Assembly (NCBI RefSeq): GCF_036898095.1
Contig: NC_090728.1
Location: 90,033,273-90,097,272 of the forward strand
From: Palaemon carinicauda
Lineage: Eukaryota > Arthropoda > Malacostraca > Decapoda > Palaemonidae
Direction of reading: 5' to 3'
DNA length: 64,000 nucleotides
This document shows, one piece after another, positions 43,870 to 54,475 of the stretch; the first letter of the stretch is position 1; each line of letters begins with the position of its first letter. The position numbers were made by a program, and so were the translations under genes. Under the pieces are notes generated by a model, which was given only the letters and a program-made list of their open reading frames with translations, ran no database searches and was not told where the DNA came from.

Positions 43870-46092
43870 CTGTAAAAGAAAGAGACGATGAGTATTGTAG
43901 AGTCATAATATGGCTCGTATATAAAGTTAATTATTAACAAGTTAATATTAACATAAGTTAATTGTGATGCACAGAAGGGTGGGTGAAAGGAGACAGACGC
44001 ATGCCTCGTGTAACCCGCCCGGCTGGTTGCCGTAGCATCGGACAGTCCCAGGTGGCCGTAGGCCTCCATGGAAGGTGTCTTGATAATGGGAATTCCGTCT
44101 AGAATAACCATATTATAGACTAGGCTTGAAATCTTATCAAGAAAGTCTGAGGATCATGAGATCCTAGTAAGGTTCCGGCAACCAGACGTGCCAATTACAC
44201 GTAGCGTGCTGGAAAGATGAAACACGCAAGAAGACAGAGTGAAAACTGAACAAAGTGTACGATTCCGTACCAGTTTGTCTGCGTTAACAAACCGTCTAGG
44301 TGCGGTTTTTAGGAGCTATCGCTAGTAAAGATAGCTGAGAGAAGGGGTGCAAGGCATCTTGCCGCCTCCGGACGGGTCCGGCATACCCCCGGCACGCCGG
44401 AAGCCGCTCGAGCAGAGTTTCTGGCATTCAAGAATGATCATTCTATGGTCAAAAGAAGCCAGGGTGGCGGCAGCCGGTAGCGGCGGCCGCCGGCAAGGAG
44501 CGGCGGTTCCGGCAGCCGGAGGCAGTCGGAGGGTGACAGGGGTAAGGATAAGGGAGCATAGCCGGGGCCGGGGGCCGGCTGCTAGTGCCGGCACTCCGGG
44601 AGGGGTCGGCAGTGTGCCGAGGCTATGAGGGAATGGAGAGGCCACGGCGGTAAGCCAGCGGCCGGCGGAGATCCCCCGGCACTCGGGGGAAGGCGGCAAG
44701 GATAAGGAAGTCACCCGTAGCGGCGGTAATGCCGGGGTAGAGGCGGCAAGGGACAAGCACCAAAGATGGAGGTGGGATGGCAAGGCTGTATTAGCCTAGT
44801 CAAGACACCTCTGGAAAAGGTACCACCATGATAGAGGTGAATCTATCATCCTAAGCAGGGGCCGCAAGGGCCGGGGGCTAAGGCAGTCCAAGAGAGGACA
44901 GGGTGTACCCAAAGAAGGGGTGGAGACTCTTCATGTCGACCAAATGATAACTGACTCCATAGCACTATGGAAGGTCTATGTATCAGAGCGGACAACACTG
45001 GGAGCACCACGGGGTCCAGCACTCCAGCCTAGGGTGGAGTGTAGGACAGGGGACATATGAAGCCTAACCTACTGGTAGGTTAGGCTAGGCAAGAGATAGG
45101 TTGGGGGGGGGGAAAAGGGTCTTCTTATAAGAAAGGATGGGTTATGCACCAGAGCGGCCACCTAGGAAGGGAGATGCTCACCCTAACCTATAGTAGGTGG
45201 ACCAACTGAAAAACGGTGCACGCGTATATTTCAGCAAGGTACATAAACCAGCCCTCCCAACCTAACCTGGATTAGGGTTGTTAGACCCTAATCAAGGAAG
45301 GGAGAAGACGTATCGCAAGGAAAAGGTCAAGGACCGATTCAGCTTAAAGGAGGTGATCCTACCTTTAAGGCCCGCAACACTAAGGGAGGGGTCATTCCCT
45401 TAGGTGGGGAGGCGATACAGTACTCTGAGGAGTCTTGTCCTATCACATGTAATAGGGTACAAGATTACCAGAGGGAAGCCCAGGGCTAGGGATGAAGAGA
45501 GCATATAGGGGTCCTATCATAAGGTAAGGTTAACAAGGCACTCAAGATAACCTACCCCCTATATGGTCCCTAAAGGCGAAAAACACTTGCATCACTGTCA
45601 ATGGTATTGTAAAATAATGCCAAAATCTTCATAACTAACACTAGGATCACTGAAATATCATGCATTAACACTGGTATAGGCTCACTGGCCTAGGGGCTAA
45701 TCAAAGCCTACTGGTATGGGGTCAGCGAAGACCCTAACTAATGCGTCAAAAACACGATAAAAGTTCCTAGTTATGAAGACTAAATAACTAATAGCGCTGA
45801 TTAGTAATTTATATACCGGTAAGGCTGTTGCGGCTAACTAAATAAGGCATGCAAGCAACAGCAGCGTCATAAAATGGCGCTGACCGGTCTGGCAAAGCTC
45901 TGCCACAATTATGCAAATATCTCGAAAAGTAAGATTTACTTTACGGTCAGAGCTTATTTAAACAATACTTAAACCTTTGTACTCAACTTTCCAGAAGAAG
46001 GTGAAGCTGAAGGTTGAGACATGGCGAGGATGCAAGCAGATAAAGTCGCACAAAGGGAAAAATACGTCCAATCGAGCGAGCTACTAGCAAAA
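43870..46092 (-). other. element A leader with putative first gag exon and GC-rich block
   Basis: On the minus strand an ATG at 46022-46020 opens MSQPSASPSSGKLSTK and then stops, near to a GT. The gag acceptor is at 43870, so the intervening 2.1 kb is a likely intron. At 44340-44760 there is a GC-rich block full of GCCGGC-like motifs. No other coding sequence is seen. Confidence 0.6.
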
Positions 46093-46447
46093 GGAATGGG
46101 GACGGACGTGACGTCATCAAAAGCAATGGCGTCCGTCTGTTTACATCGCGAGTACCGATATCGCCACATCTAGATTGGCTGCGGCTCAGCTCCCAGCCAC
46201 TCCCTGTCCGCCATATTGAAGCGTTAACTCTATATGGGGTGTAGATAGCTATGTGGCACGTTAATACATGCGTGTCCCCTGTTGATACACGATGTCTTAA
46301 GGGGAAACCCTTAGGATACTCGCTCCAGAAGTTAGAATTCTGTGATAACCTGTGGTTTAATTCTCTGGGAAAATCCTAGTAGTGATTACCCAAGGAAGCT
46401 ACCAAAAAGGATCCTTCCATCAGGACGCCATGGCTTGAGCCCAAAAA
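46093..46447 (-). repeat. element A 5' inverted terminal repeat
   Basis: Complement of 37732-38117, ending at the outer side with ccatggcttgagcccaaaaa rather than with the longer outer end of the other repeat. Confidence 0.9.
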
Positions 46448-46517
46448 TAGCAGTTATATACCTTAGAAATGGTGCTTTAGGAGCATTTCACTGGGCGACA
46501 CAGGTCGGAGCCCAGAA
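46448..46517 (-). repeat. element B 5' terminal repeat, outer part
   Basis: Continues B's repeat after A: agcagttatataccttagaa, then gagcatttcactgggcgaca and the outer end caggtcggagcccagaaa. It matches the second half of B's ICR. Confidence 0.88.
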
Positions 46518-47125
46518 ATGCGTTTTTTGGGCTCAAGCCATGTCGTCATGATGGAAGTTCCTTAAAGTAGCTTCATAAGGGATATATGTGCTATAGTGAT
46601 ATTCCCAGAGAATTTTACCTTTAGGCATCCAGAATTCTAACTCCTGGCGCAAATATCCTTAAAATTTCTCCAAAGGATATCGCATAATATCAGCGGACGC
46701 ATTCTTGACACGCCTCCATAGCAATCTGCACCCCAAACAGCATTTTGGTTTCGAGGAGGATGTGGCAAAAGGGAGCCGTCCAAAGGCTCTCCCAGCTCTC
46801 GTAATACTATTGGGAATACAACAGCGCCATTCCCACGACAGCGGACATTCACTTTTTTGTAGCGATCTCGCTCGGTGATATTTCCTGGTGATCTAACTTT
46901 TCGATCGTTTTACAGGATTATTATTATGCTTTCTCCATCTTCTTCCGCCTCTGGAAAGTTGAGTATCGGGTCTTTACTATGAGTATATTTTAGCTCCTGT
47001 TTCACAATGAAATTAGAGTATTTCATTGTGTTTAAGAGCTAGGCCAGTTACTGGAAACGCCATGGCGCCGTCGTTCGTTAGGCATGTGTTATTTAGATAG
47101 CAGAACGACTTCCAGTTTTTAATAG
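46518..47125 (+). mobile_element. element F: 5' end of a DIRS copy, + orientation
   Basis: Begins tgcgttttttgggctcaagc, the outer 5' end in sense orientation, and continues into a terminal repeat matching C (ttccttaaagtagcttcata; tctaactcctggcgc). A leader reading MLSPSSSASGKLSI starts at about 46927. It is cut at 47126 by G. It may be the other half of C (see findings). Confidence 0.7.
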
Positions 47126-48322
47126 CTTTTTTGGGCTCAAGCCATGTCGTCCTGATGGAGGGTTCCTTCAGTAGCTTCCTAGGGTATATTTAACTACAGT
47201 GGATATTCCCAGAGAATTAAACTAAAGGTTATCACAGAATTCTAACTTCTGGTGCGAGTACCCTAAAGGTTTCCCTCTAGGATATTGTATATCAACAGGG
47301 GACACATGTATGAACACGCCACATAGCTATCTGCACCCCATATAGAGTTAACACTTCGATATGGAAAGGTGGCTGAGTAACTGGGGAGCCGTTCCAAAGT
47401 TACTCTCATCCGTGGCTACTTTTGGTACTCGAGACATAAACAAACGGGCGCCATTGCTAAATGACGTCACGTCCGTCCTTATCCTTTCGCCTGTAGCTTC
47501 TACGCTAAGTCGAATTTTTCCCAAGTGCCTCTTTTATCTGCTTACATCGCCGTAATGTCGCAGCCTTCAGCCTCGCCTTCTTCTGGAAAGTTGAGTACCA
47601 GGTCCTAGTATTGTTTAAATAAGCTCTGGCCGTAAAATAACTTCTATTTTTCCTAAAATATTGTGTTTTGTGGCGGAGCTGTGCCGATACCGGACGCGCC
47701 ACGTTGCATGCCTTATTTAGTTAGCCAGAACAGCCTTCCCCGGTCCTTTAACTAATTAATATTATTAGTTATTTAGTCTTCATAGCTAGGAAATCATTAT
47801 ATCGTGCTTTAGCGCTCGTTAGACTACAGTCGCTGTTTGACCCCATACTAGATCGCTAGCTTAGCCCCTAGGCTTGAAAGCCTAGTGCTCATTTGCATGC
47901 ATGATATATATTAGTGTTCCTAAGTTAAGTTATGAAGATTTTGGCATTATTAAACATACTAGTTACTGTGATGTAAGTGTTTTTGCCTTCGGGGACCATA
48001 CAAGGGACTGAGATGGTTTGTGTACCAACCCCCTCCTAACCTAATGTAGGAACCCTTGTATGCTCCCTATTCCCCTTGCCTACGGGTAATTCCCTCTGGG
48101 TAGCCTTGCTTTTCCCTTATCTATAGGGAGAATCTTGTCTTTACCCAGAGTATTTATCGCTTCTCAGCCTACCCTAAGAGAATGAACCCCCCTTAGGGTC
48201 GCACCTGAGACATTAGGAAGGGCTGTGCCCTTCCCCAGTTGCACTTGGTTGGGTTGCTCCTTCCTCCCTGCAACTAGCGATGTGTCTTTCAGACTTTCCT
48301 AGCCTAGGAGTTGGTCCTCCTA
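47126..48322 (+). mobile_element. element G: DIRS 5' repeat and leader, + orientation, first part
   Basis: Starts ttttttgggctcaagccatg and carries the full 5' terminal repeat (to about 47490, D/E type), then a leader exon ATG at 47555 (MSQPSASPSSGKLSTR), followed by leader sequence collinear with the complement of the D and A leaders. It is interrupted by D at 48323 and resumes at 57187. Confidence 0.82.
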
Positions 48323-48714
48323 AACGGATTTTGAGCGAAGCGAAAAATCTATTTTTGGGTGAGATAGCCATGGCGTCCTGATGGAAGGTTCCTTTTTGGT
48401 AGCTTCATTGGGTATATAACTACTAGATATTCCCAGAAAATTTAACCACAGGTTATCACAGAATTCTAACTTCTGGAGCGAGTATCCTAAAGGTTTCCCT
48501 TTTAAGACATCGTATATCAACAGGGGACGCATGTATTAACGCGCCACATAGCTATCTGCACCCCACATAGAGTTAACACTTCAATGTGTAGGGGCGGAGA
48601 ATAGCTGGGGAGCCGTTCCACAGCTAATCTCGTCCGTGGCTACTTTTGGTACTCGAGACGTAAACAAACGGGCGCCATTGCTAAATGACGTCACGTCCGT
48701 CCTCATCCTGAAGC
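48323..48714 (-). repeat. element D 3' inverted terminal repeat
   Basis: Outer end aacggattttgagcgaagcg. The body, including 'gtggctacttttggtactcg' and 'aaacgggcgccattgctaaa', matches the complement of 56831-57186. Confidence 0.9.
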
Positions 48715-48789
48715 CAGTTGCTTGCCGATCACCATGATACAGCAGGACAGGGTGGGACCTGAAAAAACTGGACGAAGTAGCAGGGAGGG

Positions 48790-48882
48790 TCCATCAGGAC
48801 GCCATGGCTATCTCACCCAAAATAGATTTTTCGCTTCGCTCAAAATCCGTTTTTTGGGCTCAAGCCATGGCGTCCTGATGGA
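48790..48882. promoter_or_regulatory. element D internal complementary region (ICR)
   Basis: Fusion of the inverted left outer end (tccatcaggacgccatggct ... ctcaaaatccg) with the inverted right outer end (ttttttgggctcaagccatg...). It is organised exactly as in A and E, with one A missing from the A-run. Confidence 0.9.
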
Positions 48883-49715
48883 AGAATACCAGAGAATCAA
48901 TGTATCGTGGTAGAATTTCTCCTTGTAGTGTAAGTGCCGAGGGCTTTGAACAGGATAGCACAGTAATCTCAATAGAGGAACCGTAGGGAAGAAAACTTCC
49001 TGCCCCCCTGGCAGTGAAGTCCCAACGGACCATGCTGAAGATCAAAGTGGTCATCGAAGGGCTACCCACCTTGCTGGGAGAACATGAAGAACTTGGAGAC
49101 AAGACTGAATGGTTGGTATTCATATAGGAACATTCTCAATAGCAGACAAGTGACGGTTAGGCACTGTATGTGAAGAGAGAGAATCGTCTGGTCTCGAAGG
49201 CATGATGTAAGTAAGTATTCGGGTAGGAATATTACATTGCAGAGGTGAGTATATAATAAGGATTGAATCCTTAGTAATCTTCATCGTATATAAGAGGAAG
49301 GGGATAATAAAACTATGACAGTCATGTATTTCATAGTATAAGTAGGAGCGGATTGAGACGCACAAGTAATAAAATAGAAATTTTATTTCACAATTGCAGA
49401 ATATGGTAATTAAATGCAATAAATATGTAAAGGTAATTTACAACAAATTATAATGTACATAGTCATGAAAGACTTGCTCTTGAATCTGAAAGAGAATTTC
49501 AAATTATTAGTAGGCACTCGTTCCAGAGGAACGTTAGTCTTTAAAAAGAAAACACATCATGCTCTAGGCATGTGGCACTCATGTGACGACTATGACATTT
49601 CACCTGGGAGAAGAACAGTTTATGAAAAAACACTAAGTGTCTTTGAAATCACTACGTATCACGCGAGGGTCAACAAAGGCACCCGAGGAGTTAGAGTCCC
49701 AAGTAACTCACTGTT
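48883..49715 (-). other. element D 3' non-coding region
   Basis: Lies between the ICR and the YR stop. It contains the conserved aataaaatagaaattttatt palindrome at 49368-49387. No gene is visible. Confidence 0.65.
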
Positions 49716-50700
49716 CTATGCAGAGTTAGGTGCAGGTTTCATAACACTACCTGCGGCTACCACAAAATGTTTGACTTCATGCACTTGTTTCGCATAATGT
49801 TTGAAGAAAACACGCGAGGATTTCCAGCCTGTGAAACTCTTAAGGCTTTCGAAATCCATACTCTGAAAGAAATTCAGAGACGATGCAACCTTTCTAGGAT
49901 CATGACCTGCGGGTGAACTGTCAGGATCCGCTCTGCGAATGAAGTAGGTGATTTTCGCTCTTAGTTGTTTCAGTGACAGGTCGCTGCCCGATGTTTCTCC
50001 TTTGAAGAGTTGGCCTCCACCAAAGTCAGAAGTTCTACGAAGATAGACCTTGAGGCTCTCTACTGGACAAAGAGAGGCATCTTCTTTCAGGGGGCAGATT
50101 CTCCAAGGGCCCCATCTTTTGGTGGGTAGTTCGTTTTTGGCGAGAAACGTCGGATCCGGGAAGAGGGTAAGGTCTCCTGAGTCTGTAAACAGAATGTGAC
50201 CCTCGTTCCTTGATAGTGCCACTATTTCGCTGACTCGGGCTCCTGAGGCAAGAGCAAAAAGAAAAATAACCTTTTGAGTCAGATCCTTGAGAGGGCACGA
50301 ATCATTGTCCAAGTTGGAGGCAAAATGGAGCACCTTGTCCAGGGACCAGGAGATCGGTTTTGGTGGGGGTGCTGGGCGTAGACGAGCGCATGCCTTCGGC
50401 AGTTTATTGAAGATGTCGCTGGACAGATCAATCTGGAAGGCGTACATTAGCGGTCTAGTCAAGGCCGATTTGCAAGTAGAAATCGTGTTGGCTGCCAAGC
50501 CTTGTCCATGAAGGTGAATAAAGAAGGACATGCAAAAATCGATGGTGATTTTCTCCAGGATGATTCGTATTGCCGTCGTGTGGATTCGGTCTTGTCTTGT
50601 ATTCCTCTTGTCTTGTATTCCTCGAGGAAGTCGAGACTCTTCTTCGATATCCCAAACCTTTTCTTCATGGCTAGGGAGAAAAAATCATGAGATGAAGGTC
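49716..50700 (-). pseudogene. element D tyrosine recombinase, N-terminal frameshift
   Basis: The C-terminal 271 codons (49716-50531) are open and carry the SGARVSEIVALS Arg, the GHDPRKVASSLN H-x-x-R motif and RVFFKHYAKQV with the catalytic Tyr, ending KPAPNSA. The N-terminal part (CLRFIIESQG, KKRFGISKKSLDFLEEYKT) is in the frame that overlaps the RT. Relative to A, a small tandem duplication (about 50593-50625) and a deletion that removes the WVSFVKAKNPSK region shift the frame near 50555. The catalytic domain is intact, but the join is broken. Confidence 0.85.
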
Positions 50701-52827
50701 CCTGACTTTCAATGATGAAGCGAAGACAGTCGACTTCTGTACTTGCTGGGCGAGAACTGGGCCTGGGAGAGGGATCAGCGTGGGTTGTAGCTCCAGGACT
50801 AGGGGGTACCAGTTGCTCCGGGGCCACTTGGGAGCCACTAGGGCTGCTGTTCCTTTGAAGGTTCTCAGTTTGGAGAGGACTTTCAGCAGAAGGTTGGTGG
50901 GAAGGAACAGGTAGATCTTGGACCATCTGTTCCAATCCAGTGACATGGCATCCACCGCTTCTGCCTTGGGGTCCTCGTACGGGGCCATATATCGAGGAAG
51001 TTGATTGTTGTCGCTCGTTGCGAAGAGATCGATCTGAAGTTCTGGGACTTGGTGAGAGATGAAGGAGAAGGATCTTGCGTCTAGAGACCATTCCGACTCT
51101 ATCGGGCTTGTCCGAGATAGAGCGTCCGCCGTCACGTTGCGGAATCCTTGTAGGTGAACTGCAGACAGGTGCCATTTCTTCTTCTCTGCCAGACGGAAGA
51201 TTTTCAGAAGCACCTGATTTATCTGGGGCGATCTTGAGCCTTGGCGATTGAGACATCGAACTACCACCGAGTTGTCTAGGGTTAGACGAATATGGATCGA
51301 GGGAAGCGGGGAGAGTTTCTTCAGAGTTAGAAGGACCGCCATGGCCTCCAAGATGTTGATGTGAAACGTCTTGAATAGGGGAGACCATGTTCCTTGAACC
51401 TTTCTTTGGTGGAAGTGACCTCCCCAACCCTCCAGCGAAGCGTCCGTGTGGATGTTGAGTGATGGAGGTGGTTGTTGAAGAGGGATGGACCTTTTCAGGG
51501 CCTTTGCTTCCAACCACGGCTTTAGGAGTAACCGAAGTCTGTTTGGGAGCCGTCTCTTGAGGTCTCTTCGAGCGATGGATGCGGAACGTCTCCAGACTCC
51601 CGCTGCATCCTTTAGCTGTGCACGTAGCACTGGGTTTGTCACTGAGGCGAACTGTAGAGAGCCTAGAACTCGTTCCTGCTGACGTCTTGAGATCCGTTTG
51701 GATTTCAGCAGTCTCTTGACAGACCCTGCTATTTCCTTCCTTTTCTTTTGGGGGATGGAAAGGTGGTGTGACTGAAGATTCCACTGGATTCCTAACCATT
51801 GGAACTTCTGAGCTGGAGAGAGGCGAGATTTCTTTGTGTTTATCTTGAATCCCAGGTGCTCTAGGAACTGGAAGACTTTGTTGCAGGATCTTATACAGTC
51901 CTCGGGCGATGAAGCCCAGACCAGCCAGTCGTCGAGGTAGGCCATCACCTCGACGTCGCGGAGATGAAGCTGTTGAACGATGGCGTCTGCCAGCTTTGTG
52001 AAGATCCGAGGGGCCACGTTGAGGCCGAAGGGCATGGCCCTGAAGGCGTAGCTTTTCCTTTGGAGTCGAAATCCTAGGTAGGAGGAAGCGTGGTGGTTCA
52101 TTGGAACGTGCCAGTAGGCATCCGCCAGGTCTACGGAGACCGTGTAGGAACCCTGAGGCAGAAGGGTCCTTATCTGTTGGAGAGTCAGCATCTTGAACTT
52201 GTCGTTCGCTATGAACTTGTTGAGGGGGGATAAGTCTAGAATGACTCTGAGTTTGTTGGAGTCCTTCTTGGGGATGCAAAACAGTCTCCCCTGGAACCTA
52301 GTTAACTTTACCCTCCTAATCACCTTCTTGTTCAAGAGATCTAGGACATATTCTTCCAGAAGGGGGGTTGATTGTTGGAAGAATTGCTGGAAGGTTGGGG
52401 GTGGTTAAGTCCAACTCCAGCCTAGACCCTTCTTGACGATGCTGTGTGCCCAGGGATCGAAGGTCCGATGATCCTGGAATTGGCGGAGTCTTCCTCCCAC
52501 CGGAAGCACTTCATTGCTTCTGGTGTCCCGAGGGTTTACTGCCTCGGCCGCTAGCTCCCCTTCCTCCTCTGCCTCTGGAGGGACGGCGAGATGCGTCTCT
52601 GCCTGCACCCCTGTTTGAGCCTCTACCTTTGGGACGAAAGGTAGTTGACTGTTGCTCAAATGCAGGGGTGAAAACCGGTGACTGTGACAAGACCGGTTGA
52701 GTGACCAGCTGAAAGGTCTGTTGTGGCTGAGCAGCCACTTGGGGAGTAGCGGGTCCCGGAAACTGCCGTCTCTGGTGACGTTGCTGGGGTTTCGGCTTGG
52801 AGGATTTCCTCTTAGGCTGAGGGCCAT
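50671..52827 (-). pseudogene. element D RT-RNase H, one in-frame stop
   Basis: Two open stretches in the same frame (52827-52405 and 52335-50671) are separated by TAA at 52405-52407, inside the block WSW-T-stop-PPPTFQQFF where A has WSWAQPPPTFQQFF. Downstream motifs are intact: SVDLADAYWHVPM, AMPFGLNVAPRIFTKLAD, VMAYLDDWLVWA, NIHTDASLEGWGGH, LDNSVVVRCLNRQG and HLQGFRNVTADALSR, then the FPPTNLLLKVLSKL domain. The same stop occurs in E. A translation start after the stop could still give a nearly complete RT. Confidence 0.88.
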
Positions 52828-54475
52828 CGTCCTGAGAGGACTTCCTCTTCTTTGACATGCCCCACTTGTGGAGAAGGTTCCTGTTCTCCGTGGCGGCCTT
52901 GTCAGTGATCTCTTTCATAAGGGAGGAGGGAAAGAGGTGCTTGCCCCAGATGTTGGAGGAAATCAGCCTCTGGGGTTCGTGTCTCACTGTGGCACTTGAG
53001 AACACGAATTCACGACAGGCTCTACGAGCCTTCGTGAAGCTATACAGGTCCTTTACTACGGTCGCCAAGTGCGTTTTGGCAAGGACCATGTAGTAATCAG
53101 GGACCCTGGAGTCACCTGCCATGAGGTCAAGCTGTACCTGGAGGGACATGGATGCGGCGAGCCTTTCCTTCGTGTCTTGTTCCCGACGAAGGAGATGGTC
53201 ATTAAGTTTTGGGAGGTCTTCGTTAAACTGACGTCCAGCTACGACAGGTTCTAGTTTCCCTACCACGAATGTGTGCTGGACATCCTTCCAGTGTCGAACA
53301 TCGGGGGGAGTAGTCAGGGAGAAGGGTCTGCACTCCTCCAGTGCAGGGCAAGGTTTTCCTTCTTCCACTGCCTTATGTACCGCAGCGAAGGCCTTTTCTA
53401 GGAATGGGAAGGTCGCATCATCTGGTGCGACGTAGGTAGGGTGCTTCTTGCTGAGCGCTGGAAGTGCTGAGCAAGTAAAGCCCCTACTCTTCACAGTCTT
53501 GGCCAGCATAGCCTGGGCCTTCGGGAGATCAAACACAATCACCTCCTTCGGTTCGGTCTCTTCTTTAGAGGCAGGTTCTGAACGAAGTCGGACGTAACAG
53601 TCCGGGTATGCCTCGAAGTTTGGGAAGAATTCCACTTCTTCCAGCACGATTGAGCCGATCTTCTCGCTAATGAAGATCTTGCCCGTCGTTATTGGCATGT
53701 GCTCAGCATACCTCCAGGGGTTGGTATCTGAGCATGCTGGAAGGTCTTTAACCGAAATCCTTTTCGGTTGTTTAGGACCTCCCATGTTGGTCCTGATGTA
53801 TTCCTGCGTCTCACAAAGCTTCTTATCCATAAGAGCTTCGAGCATACGGAACATCTCCTGGGCGCTGGCTGGGTTGTGGTCCGGGGTAGCGGAGGTGGAC
53901 AGGAGTGATACGTCCGTCAGCGTGGGAGTCGGTGTGGGGGCGGAAGGTGGAGCGACCTCTTGCTCCGACTCAGGGTATTCCACCTGGTCTTCCTCATAGT
54001 CGAGTTCTTCGCCCATGAGGTTTCTCTTCATATCCTCCGACACCTCCAACATACGATCTGCGTTGTCGGCATCCAGGTGGCACTCGTGCATGGATTGGGC
54101 CATGACGACATCAGGTTCCACCGTTATCTGGACGGTGGGGATCTGATCCTTGGGGACCACAGAGTCTGGGGATGCCTTCGGGAAAAGCAAGGCCCTCAAG
54201 TCTTCGGTGGCAAGGTATGGTCCAGTGGCGTTCTTCTGGAAGCCACGCACCCATTTGCGTAGCTTCTCTCTAGAAGCGTCCCTGATCTCCGCTGAGGGAG
54301 GGTTGTTGAACGCCTCGACCAGGCGATCCTTGCAGACTGTACAGTTCTGCGGGTCCCAAAACTTCAGATCGCCTTTCTTGTTGGCGCAAGGGGCGTGGGT
54401 CCTACACGCCGTATGCCCGTAGAAGTGCGGACGCTTCACTCCGCAGAAGTCGTGCTCGCACTTCATGTGCTCCTC
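52511..54475 (-). CDS. element D gag
   Basis: Opens at the acceptor tctcttacag|GAGGAG (54475), with Met three codons in (54466), and runs open for 651 codons. Cys/His N-terminus: MKCEHDFCGVKRPHFYGHTA then CRTHAPC and a CTVC block. The central domain includes ISVKDLPACSDTNPWRYAEH and FVVGKLEPVVAGRQFNEDLP. The basic tail includes KRKSSQDDGPQPKRK and an RG-rich end (RPSRGRGGRGASGRGS). It is the particle/RNA-binding protein of the element. It overlaps the RT frame by about 300 bp. No break is visible in this exon, though its putative leader exon carries a one-base insertion. Confidence 0.88.
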   Translation of the reverse strand, partial: EEHMKCEHDFCGVKRPHFYGHTACRTHAPCANKKGDLKFWDPQNCTVCKDRLVEAFNNPPSAEIRDASREKLRKWVRGFQKNATGPYLATEDLRALLFPKASPDSVVPKDQIPTVQITVEPDVVMAQSMHECHLDADNADRMLEVSEDMKRNLMGEELDYEEDQVEYPESEQEVAPPSAPTPTPTLTDVSLLSTSATPDHNPASAQEMFRMLEALMDKKLCETQEYIRTNMGGPKQPKRISVKDLPACSDTNPWRYAEHMPITTGKIFISEKIGSIVLEEVEFFPNFEAYPDCYVRLRSEPASKEETEPKEVIVFDLPKAQAMLAKTVKSRGFTCSALPALSKKHPTYVAPDDATFPFLEKAFAAVHKAVEEGKPCPALEECRPFSLTTPPDVRHWKDVQHTFVVGKLEPVVAGRQFNEDLPKLNDHLLRREQDTKERLAASMSLQVQLDLMAGDSRVPDYYMVLAKTHLATVVKDLYSFTKARRACREFVFSSATVRHEPQRLISSNIWGKHLFPSSLMKEITDKAATENRNLLHKWGMSKKRKSSQDDGPQPKRKSSKPKPQQRHQRRQFPGPATPQVAAQPQQTFQLVTQPVLSQSPVFTPAFEQQSTTFRPKGRGSNRGAGRDASRRPSRGRGGRGASGRGSKPSGHQKQ

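Larger units (their letters stand above)
37732..46447 (-). mobile_element. DIRS element A (8.7 kb)
   Basis: Complete-length DIRS1-like element with 3' terminal repeat 37732-38117, ICR 38188-38281, YR, RT-RNase H, gag, a spliced leader and 5' terminal repeat 46093-46447. It is inserted in B's terminal repeat without an obvious long target duplication, as expected for tyrosine-recombinase insertion. Confidence 0.92.
25359..46517 (-). mobile_element. DIRS element B (interrupted by piggyBac, H and A)
   Basis: DIRS1-like retrotransposon read on the minus strand. Its 3' terminal repeat is at 25359-25669 and its 5' terminal repeat at 37515-37731, continuing at 46448-46517 after the insertion of element A. 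The coding order on the minus strand is gag (35723 to 29680, split by a piggyBac element), RT-RNase H (29853-27877) and YR (about 28000-26905). Removing A rejoins the terminal repeat exactly (...ctctggtaatat + agcagttatatacc...), matching the complement of the left repeat. Element-specific sequence is about 8.1 kb after removal of the known insertions. Confidence 0.85.

Noticed and set aside
44322..44783. GC-rich 153-codon frame and similar frames at 55088-55663
   Set aside because: Open because of GC-rich composition in the leader; no conservation between A and D and no motif.
41902..54475. Cys/His N-terminal proteins considered as host zinc-finger genes
   Set aside because: They recur in several copies at the gag position of DIRS elements and share their termini.
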